Positions 36,343-45,018 of a stretch of DNA of 64,000 nucleotides are shown here, piece after piece; within the stretch, counting starts at the first letter, position 1; the number at the start of each line of letters is the position of its first letter. The notes under the pieces are model-generated. The model was not told the origin of the DNA. It searched no databases and saw only the letters and a list, made by a program, of their open reading frames with translations. Origin of the DNA: Streptomonospora sp. PA3 (lineage in GTDB: Bacteria; Actinomycetota; Actinomycetes; Streptosporangiales; Streptosporangiaceae); NCBI RefSeq assembly GCF_009728995.1, contig NZ_VTZW01000016.1, positions 268,421 through 332,420 on the forward strand. Direction: 5' to 3'. Both the position numbers and the translations under genes were made by a program.

Positions 36343-36603
36343 CACAGGTTCCTCTCTGGGGGGTGCGGGCGAGTGGACGGTGCGTCCCTCCGTGCGCACG
36401 CAACGGAACCGGCCACAAGCGCACGGCACCACCCGCGGACCGGAAGCGGCACCTCTGCCGCTCCCTTTCGGTAAACAACCCTTCCCGTTGCGTGACGCCC
36501 GATGCTAGAGAGGCCCCGACCGGATGCGCAAGGAACCCAGGTAACAGCGGCACGCGCACCCCTGCGCGCTCCAGCACGTGCCGAGAACCCCCGCACAAAC
36601 CGA

Positions 36604-36629
36604 GAGCGGGGCACCCCGGCGCCCCGCTC
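36604..36629 (-). terminator. Terminator of the toxin-antitoxin-like operon
   Basis: 9-bp stem (36604-36612 with 36621-36629) just beyond the last stop of the three-gene operon. Confidence 0.5.
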
Positions 36630-36645
36630 CAGTCGAACCATCCCG

Positions 36646-36768
36646 CTACTCGGCGTCCGGCCACGCAGTCTCGGCCTCGGCCACCGCCTCGTCCGGCACC
36701 GGCCCGTACCACGCCTCCAGCAGCGCCGCGAGCTCCGCGGATTCCGGCTCGCTGCCCGTCCCGCTCAC
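36646..36768 (-). CDS. 40-residue acidic protein, third gene of the TA-like operon
   Basis: Very short but well supported: the GTG overlaps the toxin stop codon (GTGA), and GGAGGGGGA lies immediately upstream. The product is strongly acidic (12 Asp/Glu, one Arg/Lys at most) with two Trp and predicted helices (ESAELAALLEAWYGP, DEAVAEAETAW). No family recognised. It could be an accessory antitoxin or a stabilising peptide of the upstream protein; this is inference from operon position only. Confidence 0.5.
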   Translation of the reverse strand: MSGTGSEPESAELAALLEAWYGPVPDEAVAEAETAWPDAE

Positions 36769-37190
36769 TCCCCCTCCATCCAGTACCGCTGCAACCGGGC
36801 CACGGCCGCCTCCTTGTCCATCGCGGCGACCTCGGCCTCCGCCAGCCCGACCTTCGAGATGAGCAGGTGCACGAGATCGGCGGGCAGCGCCTCCGCCGGC
36901 GCCGCCGGCGCCCCCCGATCCGGCACGGTCCCGTCGCGGACGCAGGTCCAGAACACCGATTCGTCCACGCACAACTGGTCGCGCAGAATGTGCGCCCACA
37001 GGCGTTCTCCGTAGTCCGTCCTGTCGACGGGATGGGAGATCCGGGTCCGCAGGACGCGGCCGTCCGGTAGTCCCAGTTCGTAGGTGACGTGATGGGTTCC
37101 GGCGGCACCGCGGGCACCGCGCACCCCGCGCCACCCCTCGATCTCGCAGAACCGCTCGTGGTCCTTGCGCGTGGGAGTCGGTCGGCTCAC
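36765..37190 (-). CDS. Putative toxin of toxin-antitoxin system (cytotoxic translational repressor type)
   Basis: 141 residues. Blocks such as KDHERFCEIEGW, ELGLPDGRVLRTRISHP and DYGERLWAHILRDQLCVD match a group of actinobacterial proteins commonly annotated as cytotoxic translational repressors of toxin-antitoxin systems. The N-terminal part resembles HicA-like small RNA-binding folds, with GRVLRTRISHP as the basic strand. The GTG start overlaps the antitoxin stop (GTGA) with GGGCGAGG before it. Activity is not established; the residues needed for ribonuclease action cannot be assigned by eye. Confidence 0.65.
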   Translation of the reverse strand: MSRPTPTRKDHERFCEIEGWRGVRGARGAAGTHHVTYELGLPDGRVLRTRISHPVDRTDYGERLWAHILRDQLCVDESVFWTCVRDGTVPDRGAPAAPAEALPADLVHLLISKVGLAEAEVAAMDKEAAVARLQRYWMEGE

Positions 37191-37603
37191 GGCACCTCGC
37201 CCACCAGCCAGCCGCGCAACTGCTCGTCGTCGCTGAGAGCGACCAGCTGCACCAGCCCCCAGTTCTCCGCGTGGTTGGGAGAGTCGAGCAGGCGGTCCTG
37301 CCAGTCCTCGGCGTATTCGCGCAGCGCACCGATCATCTCCGAGACGGCCTCGTCGAACGTGGCGCCGTCCGCGGCGACGGGCAGCCCCGGGATGAAGACG
37401 GACCACCCGCCGGCTTCGGGGACCACTTGAGCACGGGACGGGCTGACCGAAGCGAGGTAGTGGCGCAGCCGTTCGACGTCCACGACGGCCGTCATCGCCG
37501 AATCACGTCTCACCGTCGCGACACGCCCTCTCTCGGCCGCATCCAGTAGGGCCTTCAGATGCGCCCGGGCATCGGTGTAGCTGTCGTAGTGAACGGCGGA
37601 CAT
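37187..37603 (-). CDS. Putative antitoxin, Phd/YefM plus HicB-like fusion
   Basis: 138 residues. Residues 1-50 look like a Phd/YefM DNA-binding antitoxin head (DARAHLKALLDAAERGRVAT ... AVVDVERLRHYL). Residues 66-105 look like a HicB-type partially degraded RNase H fold (GWSVFIPGLPVAADGATFDE). Such fusions pair with the toxin type encoded next. ATG at 37603 is 7 nt after GGAGGT. Three GTAC half-sites upstream (37647-37668) may be its autoregulatory operator. First gene of the operon; each following gene overlaps by 4 bp. Confidence 0.7.
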   Translation of the reverse strand: MSAVHYDSYTDARAHLKALLDAAERGRVATVRRDSAMTAVVDVERLRHYLASVSPSRAQVVPEAGGWSVFIPGLPVAADGATFDEAVSEMIGALREYAEDWQDRLLDSPNHAENWGLVQLVALSDDEQLRGWLVGEVP

Positions 37604-37646
37604 GGCGGCACCTCCATCGGGACGTGCCTCCATGCTAGCCGGGAAA

Positions 37647-37668
37647 GTACGTCACGTACATCAAGTAC
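37647..37668. promoter_or_regulatory. Three phased GTAC motifs, candidate antitoxin operator
   Basis: GTAC occurs at 37647, 37656 and 37665, exactly 9 bp apart, 44-65 bp upstream of the antitoxin ATG. The first two form GTACGTCACGTAC, a near-palindrome. Candidate binding site for the Phd-type head. Confidence 0.45.
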
Positions 37669-37699
37669 GGCGAACCCTTGCCGCCCGGACACGACGAAA

Positions 37700-37735
37700 C
37701 CGGCGGCGGCCCGGTCTGGTTCGGGCCGCCGCCGG
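37700..37735 (-). terminator. Terminator after nrdJ
   Basis: Perfect 14-bp stem (37700-37713 with 37722-37735), 8-nt loop, followed on the minus strand by GTTTCG. About 30 bp past the nrdJ stop. Confidence 0.75.
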
Positions 37736-37767
37736 CTGTCGGGATCCCCTCGCGGGGACGGGCGCGG

Positions 37768-40605
37768 CTAGCTGCAGCCGCTGGTGGAGCCGCAGCCCTC
37801 GCAGGCGTAGCAGCTGCCCGACGGGCGCATCTTGGTGCCGCAGGTGACGCACAGCGGCGCGTCGGCGACGAAGCCCTGGCTGCGCTCGACCAGCTCGGTG
37901 GTCGTGTGCGGCTCGTCGCGCTCGTCGCCGGCCGACTCCGCGGTCTGCCGGTGCTCCTCGGCCTCCCGCTCCGCCGGGGTCAGCGGCGCCGACTGGGCGT
38001 AGGACTCCACCTGGGCCGCCACCTGCGCCGGGTCCTCCCCGTTGGCCTGGGCGCGGCGCTCCTCAGCCGAGAGGACGCCCAGCGCGGCGCGCTCCTCATA
38101 GGGCAGGTAGTCCAGCGCCAGGCGGCGGAAGATGTAGTCGACCACCGACTGGGCCATGCGGATGTCGGGGTCGTCGGTCATCCCCGCCGGGTCGAAGCGC
38201 ATGTTGGTGAACTTCTCGACGTAGGTCTCCAGCGGGACCCCGTACTGCAGGGCGATGGAGATCGCGATCGAGAAGGCGTCCATGACCCCGGCCAGCGTGG
38301 AGCCCTGCTTGCCGAGCTTCATGAAGACCTCGCCGAGGCCGTCGTCGGGGTAGGACCCCGCCGTGATGTAGCCCTCGGCGCCGCCGACCGAGAACGACAC
38401 CGTCTGGCTCGGCCGCTTCTTGGGCAGCCGCCGCCGCACCGGGCGGTTGACCTCGATGACCTCGGGCTCGGGCTTGTCCTGCTCCTTGCTCTCGGTGGAG
38501 GCCGTGGACAGCGGCTGGCCGACCTTGCAGTTGTCGCGGTAGACCGCCAGCGCCTTGAGCCCCAGCTTCCAGCCCTGGAAGTAGATGTGCTCGAAGTCCT
38601 CGACGGTGGCCTCCTCGGGCACATTCACCGTCTTGGAGATCGCGCCGGAGAGGAACGGCTGCACCGCCGCCATCATCTCCACATGGCCCATGGGCTTGAT
38701 GTAGCGCTTGCCCATGGCGCAGTCGAAGACCTCGTAGTGCTCGGGACGCAGCCCGGGGGCGTCGACGACGTGGCCGTGGTCGGCGATGTACTCCACGATC
38801 GCCTCGACCTGCTCCTCCTGGTAGCCCAGGTTGCGCAGCGCCCGCGGAATCGCCTGGTTGACGATCTGCATCGACCCGCCGCCGACGAGCTTCTTGTACT
38901 TCACCAGGGAGAAGTCGGGTTCAATGCCCGTTGTGTCGCAATCAAGCATAAATCCGATGGTTCCAGTGGGCGCGAGCAGGCTCGCCTGGGCGTTGCGCCA
39001 GCCGTTCTTCTCGCCGACCTTGAGGCACTGCTGCCAGGCCGCGGTGGCCGCGGTGGAGATGACGCGGTCCATCTCGCCGACGGTGCGCAGGTCGTCGTTG
39101 GCGGCGGCGTGCTTGCGCATGACCCGCTTGTGGCCCTCGGCGTTCTTGGCGTAGCCGTCGTAGGGGCCCACGACGCCGGCCAGTTCGGCGCTGCGCTTGT
39201 AGGCGGTACCGGTCATCAACGAGGTGATGGCGGCGGCCACGGCGCGCCCGCCGTCGGAGTCGTAGGCGTGGCCGGTGGCCATCAGCAGCGCGCCGAGGTT
39301 GGCGTAGCCGATGCCCAGCTGCCGGAAGGCCCGCGTGGTCTCGCCGATCTTCTCGGTCGGGAAGTCGGCGAAGGTGATGGAGATGTCCATCGCCGTGATG
39401 ACCAACTCGGTCAGCTTGACGAAGTTGTCGATGTCGAAGGTGTCGTCGTCGCGCAGGAACTTCAGCAGGTTGATCGAGGCGAGGTTGCAGGACGAGTTGT
39501 CCAGGTGGACATATTCGGAACAAGGGTTACTTGCACTAATACGTCCGCTTTCGGGTGTCGTGTGCCAGTCGTTGATCGTGTCGTCGTACTGCAGCCCGGG
39601 GTCGGCGCACTCCCAGGCCGCGCGGGCCATCTTGGCGAACAGCTCCTTGGCGTCGACGGTGGCCACGACCTCGCCGGTGGTGCGCGAGGTCAGGCCGAAG
39701 TCGGAGCCGGACTCCACGGCGCGCATGAAGGCGTCGGAGACCCGCACGGAGTTGTTGGCGTTCTGGTACTGGACGCTGAACATGTCGGCGCCGCCCAGGT
39801 CGACGTCGAACCCGGCGTCGCGCAGGGCGCGGATCTTGTGCTCCTCGCGCGCCTTGGTCTCGACGAACTCCTCGATGTCGGGGTGGGCGACGTCGAGCAC
39901 CACCATCTTGGCGGCGCGGCGGGTGGCGCCGCCGGACTTGATGGTCCCGGCCGAGGCGTCGGCGCCGCGCATGAACGACACCGGCCCGGAGGCGGTGCCG
40001 CCGGAGGAGAGCAGCTCCTTGCTGGAGCGGATCCGCGAGAGGTTCACCCCCGCGCCGGAGCCGCCCTTGAAGATGATCCCCTCCTCCTTGTACCAGTCGA
40101 GGATCGACTCCATGGTGTCGTCCACAGAAAGGATGAAACACGCGGAAACCTGCTGAGACGAGGCGGTTCCGACGTTGAACCAGACCGGGGAGTTGAAGCT
40201 GAAGTACTGGTTGATCAGGGCGTGCTTGAGTTCGTGGTCGAAGACCTCGGCGTCGTCGTCGGTGGCGAAGTAGCCGTGGGCCTTGCCGGTCTCGGTGTAG
40301 GTGCCGGCGACCCGGTCGACGAGCTGCTTGAGGCTCCACTCGCGCTCGGGGGTGCCCAGCGCGCCGCGGAAGTACTTGCTCGCGACGATCTGGGTGGCGT
40401 TCATCGACCAGGACGCGGGGAACTCCACGCCGCGCTGCTCGAAGTTGACCGAGCCGTCGCGCCAGTTGGTCATCACGACGTCGCGCCGCTCCCACTCGAC
40501 CGCGTCGTAGGGGTGCACGCCGGGCGTGGTGAAGATGCGCTCGATCTTCATGCCCTTGCGGCGGTCCTTCCCCTTGCGTGCCGCCCCGCTAGCGGTCTCA
40601 GTCAT
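37768..40605 (-). CDS. nrdJ: Adenosylcobalamin-dependent ribonucleotide reductase (class II)
   Basis: 945 residues. Reduces ribonucleotides to deoxyribonucleotides using a B12-generated radical, so it needs no NrdB subunit and none is present. Active-site elements: the redox Cys in QQVSACFILSVDD, NPCSEYVHLDNSSCNLASI, and the loop LAPTGTIGFMLDCDTTGIEP. The C-terminal tail has a Cys-rich shuttle or zinc motif (CVTCGTKM ... CYACEGCG ... CS), as in actinobacterial NrdJ. ATG at 40605 has GGGGGAGCGAG just before it. nrdR lies 116 bp upstream on the same strand, and NrdR boxes precede that gene. Confidence 0.95.
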   Translation of the reverse strand: MTETASGAARKGKDRRKGMKIERIFTTPGVHPYDAVEWERRDVVMTNWRDGSVNFEQRGVEFPASWSMNATQIVASKYFRGALGTPEREWSLKQLVDRVAGTYTETGKAHGYFATDDDAEVFDHELKHALINQYFSFNSPVWFNVGTASSQQVSACFILSVDDTMESILDWYKEEGIIFKGGSGAGVNLSRIRSSKELLSSGGTASGPVSFMRGADASAGTIKSGGATRRAAKMVVLDVAHPDIEEFVETKAREEHKIRALRDAGFDVDLGGADMFSVQYQNANNSVRVSDAFMRAVESGSDFGLTSRTTGEVVATVDAKELFAKMARAAWECADPGLQYDDTINDWHTTPESGRISASNPCSEYVHLDNSSCNLASINLLKFLRDDDTFDIDNFVKLTELVITAMDISITFADFPTEKIGETTRAFRQLGIGYANLGALLMATGHAYDSDGGRAVAAAITSLMTGTAYKRSAELAGVVGPYDGYAKNAEGHKRVMRKHAAANDDLRTVGEMDRVISTAATAAWQQCLKVGEKNGWRNAQASLLAPTGTIGFMLDCDTTGIEPDFSLVKYKKLVGGGSMQIVNQAIPRALRNLGYQEEQVEAIVEYIADHGHVVDAPGLRPEHYEVFDCAMGKRYIKPMGHVEMMAAVQPFLSGAISKTVNVPEEATVEDFEHIYFQGWKLGLKALAVYRDNCKVGQPLSTASTESKEQDKPEPEVIEVNRPVRRRLPKKRPSQTVSFSVGGAEGYITAGSYPDDGLGEVFMKLGKQGSTLAGVMDAFSIAISIALQYGVPLETYVEKFTNMRFDPAGMTDDPDIRMAQSVVDYIFRRLALDYLPYEERAALGVLSAEERRAQANGEDPAQVAAQVESYAQSAPLTPAEREAEEHRQTAESAGDERDEPHTTTELVERSQGFVADAPLCVTCGTKMRPSGSCYACEGCGSTSGCS

Positions 40606-40721
40606 CTCGCTCCCCCTGCTCCTCGTCGCGTACCCGGATCGGGCACCGCATCCACCCGGCTGGTGCGGTGCGTGGTGCTCGCCCGGCCGCCGCTGCGGCC
40701 GGCCGCCTGGTCGGTGTGTAC

Positions 40722-41219
40722 TCAGTCGTCGCCGTCGTCCCCGGCCGACCGCGCCGGCTGCGGCTCCTCGTGCTCGTGCCCCGCGCGCAGCAGGGCGATC
40801 TCCTTCTCGAAGTCCGCCAGCGACTCGAAGCCGCGGTAGACCGAGGCGAAGTGCAGGTAGGCCACCTCGTCGAGCTCGCGCAGCGGTCCGAGGATCGCCA
40901 ATCCGATCTCGTGGGCGGGGACCTCGGCCATGCCGCGCGACCGGATCTCCTCCTCGACGCGCTGGCCCAGCTGGGCGAGCGCGTCCTCGGTGACCGGCCG
41001 CCCCTGGCAGGCCCGCCGCACGCCCGCGACGATCTTGGTCCGCGAGAACGGCTCGGTCACGCCCGAGCGCTTGGCCACCATCAGCAGGACCGTCTCCTGC
41101 GTGGTGAAGCGGCGCTCGCACTGCGGGCAGGAGCGGCGCCGCCGGATGGCCGCGCCCTCCTCGGCGGAGCGGCTGTCGATCACCCGGGTGTCCGGATGAC
41201 GGCAGAACGGACAGTGCAC
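40722..41219 (-). CDS. nrdR: Transcriptional repressor NrdR
   Basis: ATP/dATP-sensing zinc-finger repressor of ribonucleotide reductase genes, 165 residues. The N-terminal zinc ribbon has C3, C6, C31 and C34 (CPFC, CPQC) and the ATP-cone follows (about 46-136, [20 protein letters not shown]). The C-terminus is acidic. The GTG at 41219 was chosen because NrdR proteins begin at (M/V)HCPFC; GGGGGAGG lies 9 nt upstream. Two NrdR boxes at 41316-41331 and 41348-41363 indicate autoregulation together with nrdJ downstream. Confidence 0.95.
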   Translation of the reverse strand: MHCPFCRHPDTRVIDSRSAEEGAAIRRRRSCPQCERRFTTQETVLLMVAKRSGVTEPFSRTKIVAGVRRACQGRPVTEDALAQLGQRVEEEIRSRGMAEVPAHEIGLAILGPLRELDEVAYLHFASVYRGFESLADFEKEIALLRAGHEHEEPQPARSAGDDGDD

Positions 41220-41315
41220 GCCGATCCGCCTCCCCCCGTTTGTCGGCATTGCTCGCGCCTGTCGCCGGGATCGCCCGCACGGCAGGCGATCCGCGAAGAT
41301 CAGGTACCTACTAAA

Positions 41316-41331
41316 GCACAATTTCTAGGCT
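41316..41331. promoter_or_regulatory. NrdR box 1 (gene-proximal)
   Basis: GCACAATTTCTAGGCT fits the NrdR palindrome core CwAtATaTwG at 8 of 10 positions. Its centre is 32 bp, about three helical turns, from box 2, the spacing expected for cooperative NrdR binding. Confidence 0.7.
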
Positions 41332-41347
41332 GCGTGTTCCACGGCGA

Positions 41348-41363
41348 GCACTAGATGTTGTGG
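41348..41363. promoter_or_regulatory. NrdR box 2 (distal)
   Basis: GCACTAGATGTTGTGG fits the NrdR core at 8 of 10 positions and retains the flanking TGTG. A minus-strand TTGACC at 41362-41367 overlaps its end and could be a -35. Confidence 0.7.
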
Positions 41364-42070
41364 TCAACTTATGACTGCGGCAGCCGCTACGCAAGTCCTT
41401 TGGACAGGTGCCGCACGAGCCTCGCAGGTCACCGCGCCGAAACCACTCGAGGTGGCCGGGCGTGCCCTCAACGTGCCCGCATACGCGGCCTGTCTGCGTG
41501 TGCCCATGGCCACAGCCGCGATGCCGGGGCGCGCCGGACGCGGCAGGGCCGCCGGAAGGCCGAACGGCGGTGTCGGGGCACAGGCGGCTGCTGCGGGCGC
41601 TCCGCACGGAGGCACGGACGCACCGGGGGCCTGGCCGCGGGGCGCCGCGGTCAGCCGCCGAGGACGGCGGCGGGACGGTGGTTCCGCCGTCCGGCGCGGC
41701 GGCGGCCGGGGACACCTTACTCGCCTCGCGGCGCCCGTTTGCCACCCACACGCCGCAGGCGCGACTCGGTGCGTCCCGCGGGCGCGGCGGGCGGTTTGCC
41801 CCGCGCGGCGACCGCGGCGGGGCACCGGGTCCCGAGTGGGAAATCTCCGTGCGGAGGGGCCGGGGTGCGCTCGATCCGGTCGGGTCGGACCTGTTCGGGT
41901 GCGCGGGTTCCGGTCGGGTGTTGCGGACCGCCTTTTCGCCGTCGCCGGGCGAGCCGCGGCGGTTCGGCCACCCCCTGGGGCGGTCTCGGGCGGGCGCGCT
42001 CCGCGGCCTCCCTCGCCCTGCCGTGCGGCGGGAGCCGCCCGGCGGGCGAAGGAGGCGGCGGGGCCGGGTA
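41364..42070. other. About 700 bp without a supported gene
   Basis: Between the nrdR control region and the zinc dehydrogenase stop. Overlapping open frames occur on both strands; the longest (41371-42087, plus) starts next to the NrdR box but is Ala/Arg/Gly-rich, has mixed third-position bias and no family resemblance. It may mark the junction where the PTS island was inserted. A hairpin at 42007-42055 serves the PTS operon. Confidence 0.5.
42007..42055 (-). terminator. Terminator hairpin of the PTS operon
   Basis: 12-bp stem with one mismatch (42007-42018 with 42044-42055), 16 bp past the dehydrogenase stop. Confidence 0.5.
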
Positions 42071-43111
42071 TCAGGGCTCGATGGTGACCTTGATGGCACT
42101 GCCGGCGGCCACAGTCTCGATCGCCTTGGGCACTTCGGCCAGCGGCAGGCGCTCGGTGATGAGGTCGGCGACCGGCACCGCCCCCGAGGCGATCAGCTCC
42201 AGGGCGCGCCGGTTGTGGTCGGGGCTGGACCCGTTGGCGCCCACGATGGTGAGTTCGCGGTAGTGGACCTCGTTGGAGTCCAGCGCGATGACCGGGTCCG
42301 CCTTGGGCAGCCCGCCGAAGAAGCTGATGCGCCCGCCGCGGCCGACCATGCGTACCGCGTCCTGCTGCGCCCGGTTCGAGGCGGCGGCGGTGACGACCAC
42401 GTCGGCGCCGCGCCCTCCGGTCAGGCGCAGCACCTCCTGGACCGCGTCGGTCTCGCCGGCCGCGATCGCCGCGTCGGGTCCGACCACCCGGGCGGACATG
42501 TCCAGCCGGCCGCGGTTCAGCTCCACAAGGAAGACGCGCTCCGCGCCGCGGGCGCGCGCCATGCGCACGTGCATGCACCCGATCGGGCCGGCCCCCACGA
42601 TCACCGCGGTGTCGCCCGGCCCGACACCGGCGAGCTCCTGGCCGTTGAGCACGCAGGCCAGCGGCTCGGCGACCGAGGCCTCGGCGAACCCGACCCCGTC
42701 GGGGACGCGGTTCACCCCGCCGACCGCCGACACCTTCGCGGGGACGACGAGGTACTCGGCGAACCCGCCGTCGTAGTGGTAGCCCATCGACTCCTGGTGG
42801 GGGCAGACGGTCTGCCTGCCGCGCAGGCACAGCTCGCACCGACCGCAGGGGATGGCGGCGATGACCTGCACCCGTTCGCCCTCGGCCCGGCCCGCTGCGC
42901 CCGGTCCGCTCTCCACCACCTCGCCGGCGATCTCGTGGCCGATGACGCGCGGGGGCGCGATGTGGTGGTGGCCGTGGCGGTGGATCTTGACGTCGGTGCC
43001 GCAGGCGGAGCAGTTGCGGACCCGGATCTTCAGCTCCCCCGGTCCCGGCCGGGGCTCGGGCGCCTCTTCCAGGCGGATGTCGCCGGGCGCGTAGAAGCGG
43101 GCGACCAACAT
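42071..43111 (-). CDS. Zinc-dependent sugar-alcohol (phosphate) dehydrogenase, MDR family
   Basis: 346 residues. Catalytic zinc residues C37 (SACGTD) and H59/E60 (GHEIAGE); structural zinc cysteines C89, C92, C95 and C103; NAD-binding loop AVIVGAGPIGCMH. Closest in style to sorbitol, galactitol-1-phosphate or threonine dehydrogenases. As last gene of a hexitol PTS operon, it should oxidise the imported sugar-alcohol phosphate to a ketose phosphate, in place of the unrelated MtlD. ATG with GAGAGAAGG 7 nt upstream, 50 bp after the EIIA gene. Substrate not determined by sequence. Confidence 0.85.
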   Translation of the reverse strand: MLVARFYAPGDIRLEEAPEPRPGPGELKIRVRNCSACGTDVKIHRHGHHHIAPPRVIGHEIAGEVVESGPGAAGRAEGERVQVIAAIPCGRCELCLRGRQTVCPHQESMGYHYDGGFAEYLVVPAKVSAVGGVNRVPDGVGFAEASVAEPLACVLNGQELAGVGPGDTAVIVGAGPIGCMHVRMARARGAERVFLVELNRGRLDMSARVVGPDAAIAAGETDAVQEVLRLTGGRGADVVVTAAASNRAQQDAVRMVGRGGRISFFGGLPKADPVIALDSNEVHYRELTIVGANGSSPDHNRRALELIASGAVPVADLITERLPLAEVPKAIETVAAGSAIKVTIEP

Positions 43112-43161
43112 GTGCTGCCTTCTCTCTGCTCGTGAATCGCTCGGGGGGCGTGTGCGGGCGC

Positions 43162-43614
43162 TCAGGTGGCCTGTTCGGCCGCGCTGGAGCCGAGCAGCGC
43201 CACGACGGTGGCGGCGTCCGATGCGCCGCGCAGCCGCGCAGCCGCCCGTCCGTCGGACAGCACGCGCGCCAAGGCGGCCAGCACCCCGGTGTGCTCGGTG
43301 CCGCGGGCGGCGATGCCGATGGCCAGAACGGCCTCGCGGCCGCCCCAGTCGACACCGTCGGGGAACTGCACGAACGCCAGCGCCGTGCGTTTGACCAGCG
43401 CCCGCGCCGCGTCGGTGCCGTGCGGGATCGCCACGCCTTCACCGATGTAGGTGGACATGGAGCGCTCGCGCTCGTGCATGGCCGGCAGGTAGGCGGGCTC
43501 GACCGCGTCCAATTCCAGCAGCAGCCGCCCGCACTGGTCGACGGCATCGGCCCGGTCCGCGGCCGTGCGGCCCAGCCGCACCGCCTCCGGCCCGATGCGC
43601 AGCTCAGTCGCCAA
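43162..43614 (-). CDS. PTS EIIA component, mannitol/fructose type
   Basis: 150 residues. Carries the phosphoryl group from HPr to EIIB; the acceptor His is H65 in EGVAIPHGT, with the usual MSTYIGEG before it. TTG at 43614 is taken as start, overlapping the EIIB stop by 11 bp with GGCGAGG just before. The overlap implies coupled translation. In E. coli MtlA this domain is fused to EIIC and EIIB; here it is separate, as in MtlF of Gram-positive bacteria. Confidence 0.85.
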   Translation of the reverse strand: MATELRIGPEAVRLGRTAADRADAVDQCGRLLLELDAVEPAYLPAMHERERSMSTYIGEGVAIPHGTDAARALVKRTALAFVQFPDGVDWGGREAVLAIGIAARGTEHTGVLAALARVLSDGRAAARLRGASDAATVVALLGSSAAEQAT

Positions 43615-43912
43615 TGGCCTCGCCGTTCTTGACCGCCTGCTCGACCCGCGCGAACGCCGGGTCTCCGAGGAACATCTCGAACTCGACCACGACCGTGCCG
43701 GGCCGGGCGGCGCGGGCGCGGGAGGCCAGGACGGAGTGGCACAGCACCAGGTCGGCGTCTGCGGGGATGCGTCCCACGGCCGCGTGCACCACGGTCACTC
43801 CGTAGGGCTGGAGGGTGTTGGCCAGTTGGGAGGTCAGCAGGACGCTGCTGCCCATGCCCGCGTCGCAGGCGACGACGACCTTCTTGATGTTCGATCCGTT
43901 GATGCTGCTCAC
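43604..43912 (-). CDS. PTS EIIB component, mannitol type
   Basis: 102 residues. The phosphorylated Cys is C16 in VVVACDAGMGSS, the mannitol EIIB signature. EIIB receives phosphate from EIIA and gives it to the sugar alcohol bound in EIIC. The GTG start overlaps the EIIC stop (GTGA), with GGAGG 7 nt before it. Free-standing EIIB of this class is unusual, since it is normally fused to EIIC (EIICB). No frameshift artefact is needed to explain it, because the overlap has its own ribosome-binding site. Confidence 0.82.
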   Translation of the reverse strand: MSSINGSNIKKVVVACDAGMGSSVLLTSQLANTLQPYGVTVVHAAVGRIPADADLVLCHSVLASRARAARPGTVVVEFEMFLGDPAFARVEQAVKNGEAIGD

Positions 43913-45018
43913 GACTGCGCCTCCGGGTTCTGGTACTGGGTCTTCTCCCTGGCCCGCTCGCCGCGGCCGAAGCCGAGCAGCAGGGAAGCCGTGATGAACG
44001 AGACGGCGGTGGCGGCGAGGACGCCGGCGAGCACCGACAGGTGCCCGCCGCGCGGTGTGACCGCCATCAGCGCGATGATGCTCCCCGGCGACGGCGTGGA
44101 GACCAGCCCCGCCCCGAGGACCATGAAGGTGGTGACGCCCGTGACGCCGCCGGCGATCGCGGCGATGATCAGCTTGGGTTGGGCGAGGATGTAGGGGAAG
44201 TAGATCTCGTGGATGCCGCCGAGGAACTGGATGACGATTGCGCCGGGAGCGGTGGCGCGGCTGACCTTGGGGCCGAAGAGCATGACGGCGAGCAGGACGC
44301 CGAGTCCGGGCCCGGGGTTGGTCTCGATGAGGAATTCGATGGCCTGGCCGGTCTCGGAGACGCGGGCCGCGCCCAGTGGGCCGAACACCCCGTGGTTGAT
44401 GGCGTTGTTCAGGAAGAGCACTTTGGCGGGTTCCACGATGAGCGACACGAGCGGCAGCAGCGACCAGTCGATCAGCGTCTGCACACCGGCCCCCAGCACC
44501 CGGGTCAGCCCTTGCACGAGCGGCCCGACGGCGTAGAGGCCGAAGCCGGCCATGGTGCCGCCGAGGATGCCCGCGCTGAAGTTGTTGTAGAGCATCTCGA
44601 AGCCGGTCCGCACGCGGGGCAGCAGCGCTTGGTCGACCAGCTTCATCAGGTAGGCCGCGAGCGGACCGATGATCATGGCGCCGAGGAACATCGGGACCTC
44701 GGAGCCGACCACGACGCCCGTCGTGGCGATGGCGCCCACCACGGCGCCGCGCTGGTCGTAGACCAGCCGGCCGCCGGTGTAGCCGATCAGCAGCGGCAGC
44801 AGGGTGCCGAGCATGGGTTCGACGAGCCGGTGCATCGTCTCGTTGGGGAACCAGCCGTCGGGGATGAACAGGGCGGTGATGAGCCCCCAGGCGATGAACG
44901 CGCCGATGTTGGGCATCACCATGCCGGACAGGTGGCCGCCGAAGCGCTGGACCGCGGCCCGGCTCCGTTGGAGCCTCGTGGGATTCGCGGAGGTCGGCGG
45001 CGGGGTGGGTGTGGTCAT
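43909..45018 (-). CDS. PTS EIIC component, mannitol type
   Basis: 369 residues of hydrophobic sequence forming the sugar-alcohol channel. Matches mannitol EIIC: FGGHLSGMVMPNIGAFIAWG near the N-terminus, LFLNNAINHGVFGPLG mid-protein, and the substrate-site GGIHEIYFPYIL near residue 275. The C-terminus stops where MtlA would continue into EIIB. ATG at 45018 with AGGTGA 8 nt upstream. It follows the DeoR regulator by 245 bp on the same strand and is coupled to EIIB. General EI/HPr components must be elsewhere. Confidence 0.87.
   Translation of the reverse strand: MTTPTPPPTSANPTRLQRSRAAVQRFGGHLSGMVMPNIGAFIAWGLITALFIPDGWFPNETMHRLVEPMLGTLLPLLIGYTGGRLVYDQRGAVVGAIATTGVVVGSEVPMFLGAMIIGPLAAYLMKLVDQALLPRVRTGFEMLYNNFSAGILGGTMAGFGLYAVGPLVQGLTRVLGAGVQTLIDWSLLPLVSLIVEPAKVLFLNNAINHGVFGPLGAARVSETGQAIEFLIETNPGPGLGVLLAVMLFGPKVSRATAPGAIVIQFLGGIHEIYFPYILAQPKLIIAAIAGGVTGVTTFMVLGAGLVSTPSPGSIIALMAVTPRGGHLSVLAGVLAATAVSFITASLLLGFGRGERAREKTQYQNPEAQS

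Noticed and set aside
41371-42087. 238-residue open frame next to the NrdR box
   Set aside because: Starts beside the NrdR box but has irregular third-position bias, Ala/Arg/Gly-rich composition and no ribosome-binding site; overlapping frames on both strands are equally open.
43604-43912. Frameshift splitting a fused EIICB gene
   Set aside because: The EIIB gene has its own GTG and a GGAGG site, and the GTGA overlap is a normal coupling arrangement, so separate genes are more likely than an error.
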